This document shows positions 18,016 through 25,998 of a stretch of 28,487 bases of DNA, one piece after another. Made by a program: the position numbers and the translations under genes. The notes beneath the pieces were generated by a model. It had not been told where the DNA came from, did no database searches, and worked only from the letters and a program-made list of their open reading frames with translations. Origin of the DNA: JADGRF01 sp036382515 (GTDB taxonomy: Bacteria; Myxococcota_A; Polyangia; Polyangiales; JAFGIB01); assembly GCA_036382515.1 (NCBI GenBank), contig DASVHQ010000074.1, forward strand, positions 1 to 28,487, read 5' to 3'. Every line of letters starts with the position of its first letter. Position 1 is the stretch's first letter.

Positions 18016-19307
18016 CAGAACTGGATCGTGCGCGTGTGCTTGTCGAGCTCGAGCAGCTTCTGGCGCGGCACGTAGAACTCACGCCACAGCCGCAGGTAGC
18101 CTTGCAGCAGCTGATCGGGCGTCATCTGGGCCGGCTTGAAGACCACGTTGGCGTCGTTGTAGCGCGAGAAGTTCTGGTGCAAGAGCCGGCCTTGCTCCAA
18201 GAGGCGGATGTAGCTCGGCGTGCCGGGGTAGGGCGTGCGGATGGCGAACTCGGTCTTGCGGATCTTGGCGCGATCACCGAACTCGAGGATGCGGTCGAAG
18301 CAGCCCAGGTCGTCGTCGTCGTTGCCGACCAGGAACGAAGTGTAGGGCTCGATGTCGTACTCCCAGCACTTCGCGATCGCCGCGTAGGCGTCGGCGAGCG
18401 CCTTGGGGTTCTTGCCGGTGAAGGCCCCTTGGGTGATTGGGTCGAAGCCGCCGACCAGGTAGAACATCTTCACGCCGGCCTTGCGCATCTTCGCGAAGAA
18501 GTCGTTCGGCGTCGCGAGGATCATCGGCATGGAGATGCCGATGTAGCTGATGGGCGCTGGGGCATCGCGCGCCGCGAGCGCGTCGAGCAGCTCAGCGAAG
18601 TGCTTGCGTGGCGTGGCGAAGAAGCTGGTGTCCTCGGTGAAGGAGCCGAGCTTGCCGCGCTTCACCAGCTGATCGATCTGGCCGAGCGTGTGATCGAGCG
18701 GGAAGTAGCGCATGCGCGGGCCCATGCTCTTGGGGATCGCGCAAGCGGTGCAGGCGAGTGGGCAGCCGCGCGAGATCTGCACCGGGTAGTCGTCGGGCGA
18801 GAAGTTGCGGCCTTCCTTCTCCATGTAGAGATCGATACGCGGCAGCGGCAAGAGCTTGGGGTCGATGGGCTTTTCGGCGCGGTAGCGCGACGCGAGCTTG
18901 TGCTGCGCGGCATCGGCCAGCACCTGCGGCCACACGGCCTCGCCCTCGCCGAGCACGAGCGCGTCGGCGTGCTGGCCCGCGAGATCGGGCATGAGCGTGG
19001 GGAAGATGCCGCCCATCACCACCTGCTTGCCGCGCGCGCGGAACGCGTCGGCGAGCTCCATCGCGCGCATCGACGACGGCGTGAAGCAAGAGATCGCCAC
19101 CAGATCGATGTCGGGGTCGTCGAGGCCCACGTCTTCCAGGCGGTCGTCGCGGAAGTCGATCTCCCAGTTGGACGGCGTGGCACCGGCCAGCATGGCGATA
19201 CCGAGCGAGGGCGGCCCGAAGTACTCGTTGCACGGCACGTGCTCGCGCAGCTCCGGATGGTCCTCGGCGTGGCGGGTGAACTTGGCGTAGACGAAACGGA
19301 CCTTCAT
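18015..19307 (-). CDS. B12-binding-type radical SAM protein
   Basis: The 430-residue protein starts with a Rossmann-like domain of the B12-binding type (FGPPSLGIAMLAG, DLVAISCFTPSSMRAMELA, VVMGGIFPTLMPD, ADALVLGEGE; about 25-125). The radical SAM domain has the cluster motif CPLACTAC (Cys182, Cys186, Cys189; CX3CX2C). Later segments include FTEDTSFF, FYLVGGFDPI, TSFLVGNDDDD and FAIRTPYPGTPSY. The cobalamin-binding DxHxxG motif is not seen, as in many members, so cobalamin use is likely but unproven. Such enzymes methylate, cyclise or rearrange unactivated carbons. The ATG overlaps the stop of the dehydrogenase gene (ATGA). It is the last gene of the operon, so it probably acts on an acyl-ACP or its product. 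Confidence 0.88.
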   Translation of the reverse strand: MKVRFVYAKFTRHAEDHPELREHVPCNEYFGPPSLGIAMLAGATPSNWEIDFRDDRLEDVGLDDPDIDLVAISCFTPSSMRAMELADAFRARGKQVVMGGIFPTLMPDLAGQHADALVLGEGEAVWPQVLADAAQHKLASRYRAEKPIDPKLLPLPRIDLYMEKEGRNFSPDDYPVQISRGCPLACTACAIPKSMGPRMRYFPLDHTLGQIDQLVKRGKLGSFTEDTSFFATPRKHFAELLDALAARDAPAPISYIGISMPMILATPNDFFAKMRKAGVKMFYLVGGFDPITQGAFTGKNPKALADAYAAIAKCWEYDIEPYTSFLVGNDDDDLGCFDRILEFGDRAKIRKTEFAIRTPYPGTPSYIRLLEQGRLLHQNFSRYNDANVVFKPAQMTPDQLLQGYLRLWREFYVPRQKLLELDKHTRTIQF

Positions 19308-20956
19308 GCGGGGCTCTCCTGCGAACGAGTGCGTGAGCGCGGGTTCTGACTCGGGGTGCGCGGTGCGTAGGGGGCGTAGAGCAGGTCGCTGAGCGCCTGC
19401 GCGCGCTGCATGCGTGTCTCGTTGCGCGGCTCACGCGCAGCCGCGAGCTGCTCTCCGGCTTGCTGCGTGAACATGCAGGCCGCGTGCTCCGCGAGCGCGA
19501 GGTTGGTTGCGTCGGTGTCGGCACCGCCGCGTAGCAGCGACGCCACGGCGGCGCCCGTGCACACCTCTGCCTGTCCGAGGGCCCACAGCACGGCTTGCTT
19601 GCGCATCACGGACAGACCGTGACTCTTGCGGATCGCGTCGATCGTGGCCTGGCGCTGCTGCAACAAAGTGTCGCAGGCGGCGGCTGCGTCGCGCAGCGAA
19701 GGAGCGATGCGAGGTGCGAGCGCGGCGGGTAGGTCGGTCTTGCCGCTGGCTAGGAGCGCCGCGCCCGTGCGCACCAGCAGCACGTCGTTGGCGCCCTCGA
19801 AGATGCGGGTGATGCGACAGTCGCGCAAGAGCCGCGGCGCGCCGGTCGACTCGAGAAAGCCGAGCGCGCCGTGCAGCTGGATCGAGCGATCGGCCACCAG
19901 GAACGCGCCTTCGGAGCACAACACCTTGGCCAGAATCGACAAGAGCTCCAGGCGCTGCGGATCGGACTCGGCGTCGGTCGCCAGCCGCACCAGTGATTCC
20001 ATCGCGTAGATCTGCGCGGCCATGTCGGCGCACTGCGCCTGCACGAGCGGGAATGCGCTGAGCGTGCGACCAAATTGCCGACGCGTGGTGACGTGGCCGA
20101 GGCTGAGCGTGAGCGCGGCGCGCGCGATGCCGAGGCACCCGGCCGACATCAGGCTGCGGCCCCACGCCAGCACGTGGTTGCAGTGATCGCTGCCGTGGCC
20201 CGGCTCACCCAGCACGGCGTCGTCCGGCACGAACACGTCCTCGAGGTCGAGCGTGATCGTGGACGAGCCGCGGATGCCGAGCTTGTCTTCTTCCGGCCCG
20301 ATCTGCACGCCGGGCGAGCTGCGGGGAATGCAGAGCAGCGACTGCGCGCGCGGCCCACCCGAGTCGGGCGTGCGAGCGAGGATCGTGTACAGCCCGGCGA
20401 AGCCGCCGTTGGTCACGTAGCACTTGCGACCGTTCACGCGCAGGCCGCCCGGAACCTTGACGCCGCAGGTCTCGACCGCCATCAGATCGGAGCCGGCGCC
20501 GGCCTCGGTCGCCGCAAACGAAGCGATGTCTTCGCCGGCGGCGAGGCGCGGGAGCCAGCGTGCCTTCTGCTCGGCACTGCCGTAGCGAATCAAGCCGCGC
20601 GTGCCGAGCCCCGAATGCAGGCCGAGCATCACCGCGACCGAGCGATCGACGCGCGCCATGCGCTCGATCACGTCGGTGGTGGCTTTGAGCGAGAGGCCAA
20701 GACCGCCGTGCGCCTCGTCGATGGTCAGCGCGAACAGGCCCGCTTGCCGCGCGGCTTCGACGACGGCCTCCGGGATCTTGCCTTGCCGATCGATGCTGCC
20801 GGAGTCGATGCGCGGGGCGAGCTTCTCGATGGAGCCGCGCAAGAGCTCGAGCGTGCCTTCTTCCTCGGGAGTGCTGGCCGCGCGCACGAGCCTCTGGCCC
20901 GTGACCGCAGGTTCGCGCAGCGCGGCGCTCCAGGGCTCCGCACTAGGCTCGCGCAT
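19304..20956 (-). CDS. Acyl-CoA dehydrogenase-like flavoprotein, long form
   Basis: The 550-residue protein has the acyl-CoA dehydrogenase signatures ATEAGAGSDLMAVET, RKCYVTNGGFAGLYTI and the C-terminal RDCRITRIFEGANDVLL, whose Glu is the usual catalytic base. It is longer than the standard 380-400 residues and has a C-terminal extension like VLCAD/ACAD9-type enzymes. The family oxidises acyl thioesters to alpha,beta-unsaturated forms with FAD; in natural-product clusters relatives act on acyl carrier proteins. Here an ACP gene lies directly upstream, so acyl-ACP is the likely substrate, an inference. The start is not certain: ATG codons at 20980, 20968 and 20956 are all possible. I chose 20956, with GGGG about seven bases upstream, which leaves a 14-bp overlap with the ACP gene. 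Confidence 0.88.
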   Translation of the reverse strand: MREPSAEPWSAALREPAVTGQRLVRAASTPEEEGTLELLRGSIEKLAPRIDSGSIDRQGKIPEAVVEAARQAGLFALTIDEAHGGLGLSLKATTDVIERMARVDRSVAVMLGLHSGLGTRGLIRYGSAEQKARWLPRLAAGEDIASFAATEAGAGSDLMAVETCGVKVPGGLRVNGRKCYVTNGGFAGLYTILARTPDSGGPRAQSLLCIPRSSPGVQIGPEEDKLGIRGSSTITLDLEDVFVPDDAVLGEPGHGSDHCNHVLAWGRSLMSAGCLGIARAALTLSLGHVTTRRQFGRTLSAFPLVQAQCADMAAQIYAMESLVRLATDAESDPQRLELLSILAKVLCSEGAFLVADRSIQLHGALGFLESTGAPRLLRDCRITRIFEGANDVLLVRTGAALLASGKTDLPAALAPRIAPSLRDAAAACDTLLQQRQATIDAIRKSHGLSVMRKQAVLWALGQAEVCTGAAVASLLRGGADTDATNLALAEHAACMFTQQAGEQLAAAREPRNETRMQRAQALSDLLYAPYAPRTPSQNPRSRTRSQESPA

Positions 20957-21218
20957 GCGCAGCCCCATGCTGCTCGGCATAGTGCCGCGCCACGAACGCG
21001 CAGGCGTCGTCCACGGTGGTGATCGCCAGCGCGTTCTCCATCTCGAGCTCGAGGTCGAGCTCTTGGCTGATCACCGAGAGCAGCTCCAGGCTGCCAAGGG
21101 AATCCATACCGAGATCTTCGCGAAGCCTCTGCTCGCCGCGGATCACCGTCGGATCGACCTCGAGGATCTCCGCCATGACGTGGATGACGCGTGTGCGATG
21201 CTGGTCTTGTGTGGTCAT
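20943..21218 (-). CDS. Acyl carrier protein
   Basis: The 91-residue protein is a stand-alone carrier domain with the phosphopantetheine site DSL (Ser40) in EDLGMDSLGSLELL. The second half (ELDLELEMENALAITTVDDA) fits helices II to IV of ACPs. It is too diverged from housekeeping AcpP to be the fatty-acid-synthase carrier. The ATG overlaps the epimerase stop (ATGA), and AAAGG lies upstream. It should carry the acyl chain activated by the ligase of the same operon. The cognate phosphopantetheinyl transferase is not encoded in the window. Confidence 0.92.
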   Translation of the reverse strand: MTTQDQHRTRVIHVMAEILEVDPTVIRGEQRLREDLGMDSLGSLELLSVISQELDLELEMENALAITTVDDACAFVARHYAEQHGAAHARA

Positions 21219-22219
21219 GCGCTCTGCCTTTCGCTGTGAGTTTTCCGCGGGATGTAGCCGTAACGTTGGAAGAACGCGTGCGCCCGATCGAACGCGGGTT
21301 CCAGCGGGGAGAAGGGCACACCGAGCTCGCGGGTGGCTCGGGTGCAATCGACCGGCTGACCGCCGGTGATGATGTCGACGAGCTCGCGCGGAAACGCGAC
21401 GCGCGCCTTGCGCGGTGCGGCCGCGCGCTCGTCTGCGGTGGCGGTGAGTCGGGCCAGCTCCGCGCTGATGCGCTCGGGCACCTTGCCGCCGTAGCGAGAC
21501 ACGATGCGCTCGAGCAGGTCGCCGAAGCGCACGTCTTCACCGGCTAGCGCGTAGCGACTGCCCGGTGCAGCACGCAGCGCCGCGACGTGAGCCTCGGCCA
21601 CGTCTTCGACGTCCACCAGGTTGACGATGCCGTCGACCCAGAACGGCAGCTCGCCGCGCACGACCAGCACGAGCAGGCCGGCGGTACCCAGGCGCATGTC
21701 GCCGGCACCGATGCAGCCGCCGGGCAAGAGCGTGATGGTGTGTAGACCGCGGGCGGCGGCTGCATCGACCTCCCGCTCCATAGCCCACTTCACCGCGCGG
21801 TACATGCTGCTCACGGGCGCCTGGGCTGGAAGGTCGGTCTCGGTCGCCGGCCGGCCGTGCACGTTTTGCAGGGTCGCGATGGTCGAGGTGTAGACGAAGC
21901 GCGGCACGCCGGCCTCCAACGCTGCGTTGCAGACGTTGCGCACGCCGCTCACGCCCTCGGCCACGCTTGCGGCTTCGTCGAGCGAGTAGCGAGGGTAGTG
22001 TGCGCCGGTGAGGAAGACTGCGTCGCAATCGCGCATCGCTTCGCGCAGCTGTTCCGGCTCCTGCAGCGAGCCCGGAACCAGCTCCACGTGGCGCTTGCGT
22101 AGGAACATGGTGGGCGTGGACTTGCGGTAGGTGGCACGCACCGCGATGCCGTGCGCCATCAGGCGGTCGACCACATGCAGGCCGATGAAGCCGCTGGCGC
22201 CGATCACGAGCGCGCGCAT
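21215..22219 (-). CDS. NAD(P)-dependent epimerase/dehydratase (extended SDR, HpnA/3beta-HSD-like)
   Basis: The 334-residue protein begins with the dinucleotide motif GASGFIG (residues 7-13). Further marks are CDAVFLTGAHYPR, FVYTSTIATLQ and the YRAVK catalytic pair (Y-x3-K), then LPGGCIGAGDMR. It resembles HpnA-type and 3beta-hydroxysteroid-dehydrogenase-like extended SDRs, which reduce, oxidise or epimerise at a hydroxyl carbon. The real substrate is unknown. Its stop overlaps the ACP start, and its own start overlaps the ligase stop (TGATG), so it is firmly part of the operon. The ATG at 22219 is used rather than the TTG three bases upstream. Confidence 0.85.
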   Translation of the reverse strand: MRALVIGASGFIGLHVVDRLMAHGIAVRATYRKSTPTMFLRKRHVELVPGSLQEPEQLREAMRDCDAVFLTGAHYPRYSLDEAASVAEGVSGVRNVCNAALEAGVPRFVYTSTIATLQNVHGRPATETDLPAQAPVSSMYRAVKWAMEREVDAAAARGLHTITLLPGGCIGAGDMRLGTAGLLVLVVRGELPFWVDGIVNLVDVEDVAEAHVAALRAAPGSRYALAGEDVRFGDLLERIVSRYGGKVPERISAELARLTATADERAAAPRKARVAFPRELVDIITGGQPVDCTRATRELGVPFSPLEPAFDRAHAFFQRYGYIPRKTHSERQSA

Positions 22220-23946
22220 CAAGCCTCGCTCCTGGTGAAGAGCGTGGCGCAGGCCTTGCGCTTGAGCTTGCCGCTGGTGGTGCGCGGCAGCGTGCCCACG
22301 CGGCAGAAGTGCACGTCGTCCACCTTCACCCCGAGCACGGCGAGCACCTCGCCGCGGATCTCGCGCTGGATGCGCTCGCGCGTGGCGTCGTCCGCGTCCA
22401 TCGTCTCGGCGGCGAGCACGAGATCGTCGGTGCCGGTCTTGGGGTTGGGGCGCGCGAAGGCCGCGATGCCGCCCATACGCATGCCGTTCACGCGCTCTGC
22501 GATGCGCTCCACATCATAAGGATGGATGTTGCGCCCGCCCTTGATGATCAGGTCTTTCTTGCGACCCGTGACATAGAGCAGACCGTTGCGAATCACGCCG
22601 AGGTCGCCGGTGCGCAGCTCGCCGTCGCTCAGGGCCTCGCGCGAAGCTTCTTCGTTGTGGAAGTAGCCGTCCATCAACGAGGCGCTGCGCACGCGAATCT
22701 CGCCGACTTCACCTTCGGGCAAGAGCTGGCCGGTGTCGTCGAAGATCCCGAAGCTCGTGCCCGCGAGTGGCACGCCGACCGACACCAGGCTGCGCGCCTG
22801 CGGGCTGTCCGAGGGGATCGCGCGACCCTGTGACTCGAGTGCTTCGCGATCGACGCGCATGCTGTGCAAGCGCTTGTCGAGCGAGGGGAATGCGACCGCG
22901 AGCGTGGATTCTGCCAGGCCGTAGACCGGGAGCATCACGTCGTTGCGCAGTCTGGCGGGGGCGTAGTGGTTGATGAAGCGCTCGAGCGTGGCTTCGTGCA
23001 CGGGCTCGGCGCCGTTGAGCATGGTGCGCATGCACGAGAGATCGAGGCTTTCGAGCGGGCCACCGCTGCGCGCCACGGCCATCTCGTAGGCGAAGTTCGG
23101 CCCCGCGGTGAGCGTGCCGCGGGCCTTGGCGATCAGCTCGAGCCAGCCGCGCGGCTGCATCACGAAGCGCTCGGGTGGCATCAGGTGGATCGGATACGGA
23201 TGCGCGATCGAGGTGAGCACCACGCCGATCAGGCCCATGTCATGGAACAGCGGCAGCCAGCTGATGCCTACGCTCTCTGGGCCGATCTGCAGACCGTGCG
23301 CGATGCCGTAGGCGTTCGAGACCAGCGCGCGATGCGAGATGACGGCGCCCTTGGGCTTGCCCGTGGTGCCGGAGGTGTACTGGATGAACGCCGTGTCGGT
23401 CTCGGAGATCGAGGGCCACAAGCCCTGATGCACACCGAGACCCTCGAGCGACTCGGGCGTGAGCACGTGCCGGAAGCGCTCGCACAGCTCGGCCGAGCCG
23501 GCGATGGTCTCGCGCATGCGGCCGCTGGTGATCAGCAGGCGGGCTTCGGCGCTGTCGGCGATGCCCTTGAGGTTGTGTAGGTAGCGCTCGACGGCGCCGA
23601 AGGTGAGGTTGCCTGCCAGCGGCACGGGCACGGCGCCGGCCAGCATCGTGCCGAGCATGGCCTCAATGAAGGCGCTGCCGGTGGGCAAGAGCAGGAGCAC
23701 CCGGTCGCCGCGCTGCACCCCGCTGTTGTGGAGCAGGTGGGCGTAGCGGTGTGCGGACTCGCGCAGCTGGCGCAGGCTCAAGGTCTTGGGCTCGGCCTTG
23801 GCTTCGGTGTTGTGAAGCGTCAGCCAGGGCACATCCTCGCGGGCTCCGGCATCGAGGGCGCAGAGCAGGGTCGGATGCGGGGGGCGAGCAGGTGTGGTGC
23901 TCTCAAGCAGCGCTGAGCGCGCCGACGGCTTGGGCTCGCTGGGCAT
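22219..23946 (-). CDS. Fatty acyl-AMP ligase (FAAL-type adenylate-forming enzyme)
   Basis: The 575-residue protein has the adenylation core motif YTSGTTGKPKGAVISHRAL (about 190-208), LFHDMGLIG, GPNFAYEMAVAR, YGLAESTLAVAF and RTGDLGVIRNG, then GRKKDLIIKGGRNIHPYDVE. The GPNFAY and GRNIxPxDxE segments are typical of FAALs, which activate a free fatty acid as acyl-AMP and hand it to an ACP instead of CoA. It is the first gene of a minus-strand operon, and the ACP is two genes downstream. The ATG at 23946 has AAGGGAACC just upstream; the longer reading to 24015 lacks conservation. Chain length cannot be told from sequence. Confidence 0.88.
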   Translation of the reverse strand: MPSEPKPSARSALLESTTPARPPHPTLLCALDAGAREDVPWLTLHNTEAKAEPKTLSLRQLRESAHRYAHLLHNSGVQRGDRVLLLLPTGSAFIEAMLGTMLAGAVPVPLAGNLTFGAVERYLHNLKGIADSAEARLLITSGRMRETIAGSAELCERFRHVLTPESLEGLGVHQGLWPSISETDTAFIQYTSGTTGKPKGAVISHRALVSNAYGIAHGLQIGPESVGISWLPLFHDMGLIGVVLTSIAHPYPIHLMPPERFVMQPRGWLELIAKARGTLTAGPNFAYEMAVARSGGPLESLDLSCMRTMLNGAEPVHEATLERFINHYAPARLRNDVMLPVYGLAESTLAVAFPSLDKRLHSMRVDREALESQGRAIPSDSPQARSLVSVGVPLAGTSFGIFDDTGQLLPEGEVGEIRVRSASLMDGYFHNEEASREALSDGELRTGDLGVIRNGLLYVTGRKKDLIIKGGRNIHPYDVERIAERVNGMRMGGIAAFARPNPKTGTDDLVLAAETMDADDATRERIQREIRGEVLAVLGVKVDDVHFCRVGTLPRTTSGKLKRKACATLFTRSEA

Positions 23947-24039
23947 GGTTCCCTTGCGTAACAAGAAGCTCGCAGGTTGCCCTATGACCAGCCCAGGCGC
24001 GTTGTGCCAGATCAACTCGGTGGTGGCTGCGTGTGGGTT

Positions 24040-24072
24040 CTAAATGACCGAGTGCGCTTCGGGAACGGTCAT

Positions 24073-24076
<4 letters not shown>
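24040..24076. repeat. Perfect 11-bp inverted repeat between the sigma54 activator and FAAL operon
   Basis: CTAAATGACCG at 24040-24050 and CGGTCATTTAG at 24066-24076 are perfect complements with a 15-bp centre. The right arm contains the stop codon of the sigma54 activator gene. No T-run follows on either strand. It could be a terminator-like hairpin or an operator or activator site for the FAAL operon, whose start codon is 94 bp away. Confidence 0.6.
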
Positions 24077-25055
<979 letters not shown>

Positions 25056-25062
<7 letters not shown>

Positions 25063-25079
25063 TCGCTCCATTATGGAAC
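25056..25079. repeat. Inverted repeat over the start of the sigma54 activator gene
   Basis: GTTCCAT (25056-25062) and ATGGAAC (25073-25079) are perfect 7-bp arms around a 10-bp centre. The repeat covers both possible start codons, so it may fold in the mRNA or be bound for autoregulation. Confidence 0.4.
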
Positions 25080-25091
25080 GCACACGTGCGT
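25078..25091. promoter_or_regulatory. Palindrome that may be the activator's upstream site
   Basis: ACGCAC-AC-GTGCGT is a perfect 6+2+6 palindrome. It lies about 125-135 bp upstream of the -24 element of the RIC promoter, in the range usual for enhancer sites of sigma54 activators. Confidence 0.4.
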
Positions 25092-25213
25092 CTGACCAGC
25101 GGCTCGCTCGGGCCCAGTTGGCTCCGAGAATCTGGATAAAATCGCAGTAAATACAAATGGTTGAGCCTGAGCATCGAGGGCGTCGCCACCGCCAGGGCGT
25201 GCAAGGCAGGCCC

Positions 25214-25227
25214 GGCACGGTCCCTGC
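25214..25227 (+). promoter_or_regulatory. Sigma54 (-24/-12) promoter of the RIC gene
   Basis: CCGGCACGGTCCCTGCT matches the consensus YTGGCACGNNNNTTGCW closely. GG (25214-25215) and GC (25226-25227) are exactly ten bases apart, as required, and GGCACG is perfect. The start is expected near 25239, about 58 nt before the ATG. Confidence 0.7.
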
Positions 25228-25297
25228 TGTAGCTGTGACTCGCAGGCCACGCGGCCCAGGACGGCGGCCGCCCTGCTTTCTCGAACTGGAGGCTTGG

Positions 25298-25969
25298 ATG
25301 CTCGACGCGCGACAGACTGTGGCTGACATCGTTCTGGATCACTCCGAGTGCGTGCCCGTGTTCCAACGGCATCGCATCGACTTCTGCTGCAAGGGCGCCC
25401 TGAGCCTGTCGCAGGCCTGTGCCGACCGCGGCGTGGATGTTCAGCAGCTACTCGCGGAGCTCGATCAGGCGATCGCCGCGCGCCAGAGCGCGGGCGAGCG
25501 CGACCTGCGCACGCTGTCGACCAGCCAGCTGATCGATCAGATCGTCTCGGGCCACCACCAGTACCTGCGCGAGGCGCTGCCGATGGTGGTCGGGCTGGCG
25601 CACAAGGTGGCGCGCGTGCACGGCTCGGATGAACCGCACCTACGCGATCTCGATCGCGTGGTCAGCCAGCTGCAAGACACGCTCGAGCCGCATCTGGCGC
25701 ACGAAGAGACCGTGCTCTTCCCGCTCCTGCTCGAACCGGCACGCGATCCTGAGCGTCGCGACCGCGAGCTCATGGCCATGTCGCAGGAACACGAGAGCGT
25801 CGGGCGGATGCTCGAGAAGATCCGCGAGCTCACCTCGGGTTTCGTCACGCCCGAGTGGGCCTGCAACAGCTACCGCGCGCTCTTCTCGGAGCTGAAGGCC
25901 GTGGAAGCTGACGTGCTGCGGCACGTGCACCTCGAGAACTTCGCGCTGCGCCCACGCTTCGTGGGCTGA
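25298..25969 (+). CDS. ytfE: Iron-sulfur cluster repair di-iron protein RIC (YtfE/ScdA)
   Basis: The 223-residue protein starts with the ScdA_N domain (DHSECVPVFQRHRIDFCCKG, residues 14-33, with the Cys pair) and continues with a hemerythrin domain. Metal-ligand candidates lie in SGHHQYLREALP, HLAHEETVLFP, SQEHESVGRML and RHVHLENFAL. RIC proteins restore iron-sulfur clusters damaged by nitric oxide or peroxide. The ATG is preceded by GGAGG at 25288-25292 with a 5-nt gap, which fixes the start. Length matches E. coli YtfE (220). The sigma54 promoter upstream and the divergent activator point to induction by that activator. The sensor kinase gene follows after 29 bp and may be cotranscribed. 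Confidence 0.95.
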   Translation: MLDARQTVADIVLDHSECVPVFQRHRIDFCCKGALSLSQACADRGVDVQQLLAELDQAIAARQSAGERDLRTLSTSQLIDQIVSGHHQYLREALPMVVGLAHKVARVHGSDEPHLRDLDRVVSQLQDTLEPHLAHEETVLFPLLLEPARDPERRDRELMAMSQEHESVGRMLEKIRELTSGFVTPEWACNSYRALFSELKAVEADVLRHVHLENFALRPRFVG

Positions 25970-25998
25970 GGTCGAGTGAGAGCGACCACAGGAGCTCG

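Noticed and set aside
18009..19349. Plus-strand open frame of 446 residues opposite the radical SAM gene
   Set aside because: It is a shadow of the radical SAM gene; the minus-strand product has the CX3CX2C motif and operon overlaps.
23947..24039. Sigma54 promoter for the FAAL operon (CTGGCAC on the minus strand at 24010-24004)
   Set aside because: The -24 half is good, but no GC lies at the required ten-base distance, so the element is incomplete.
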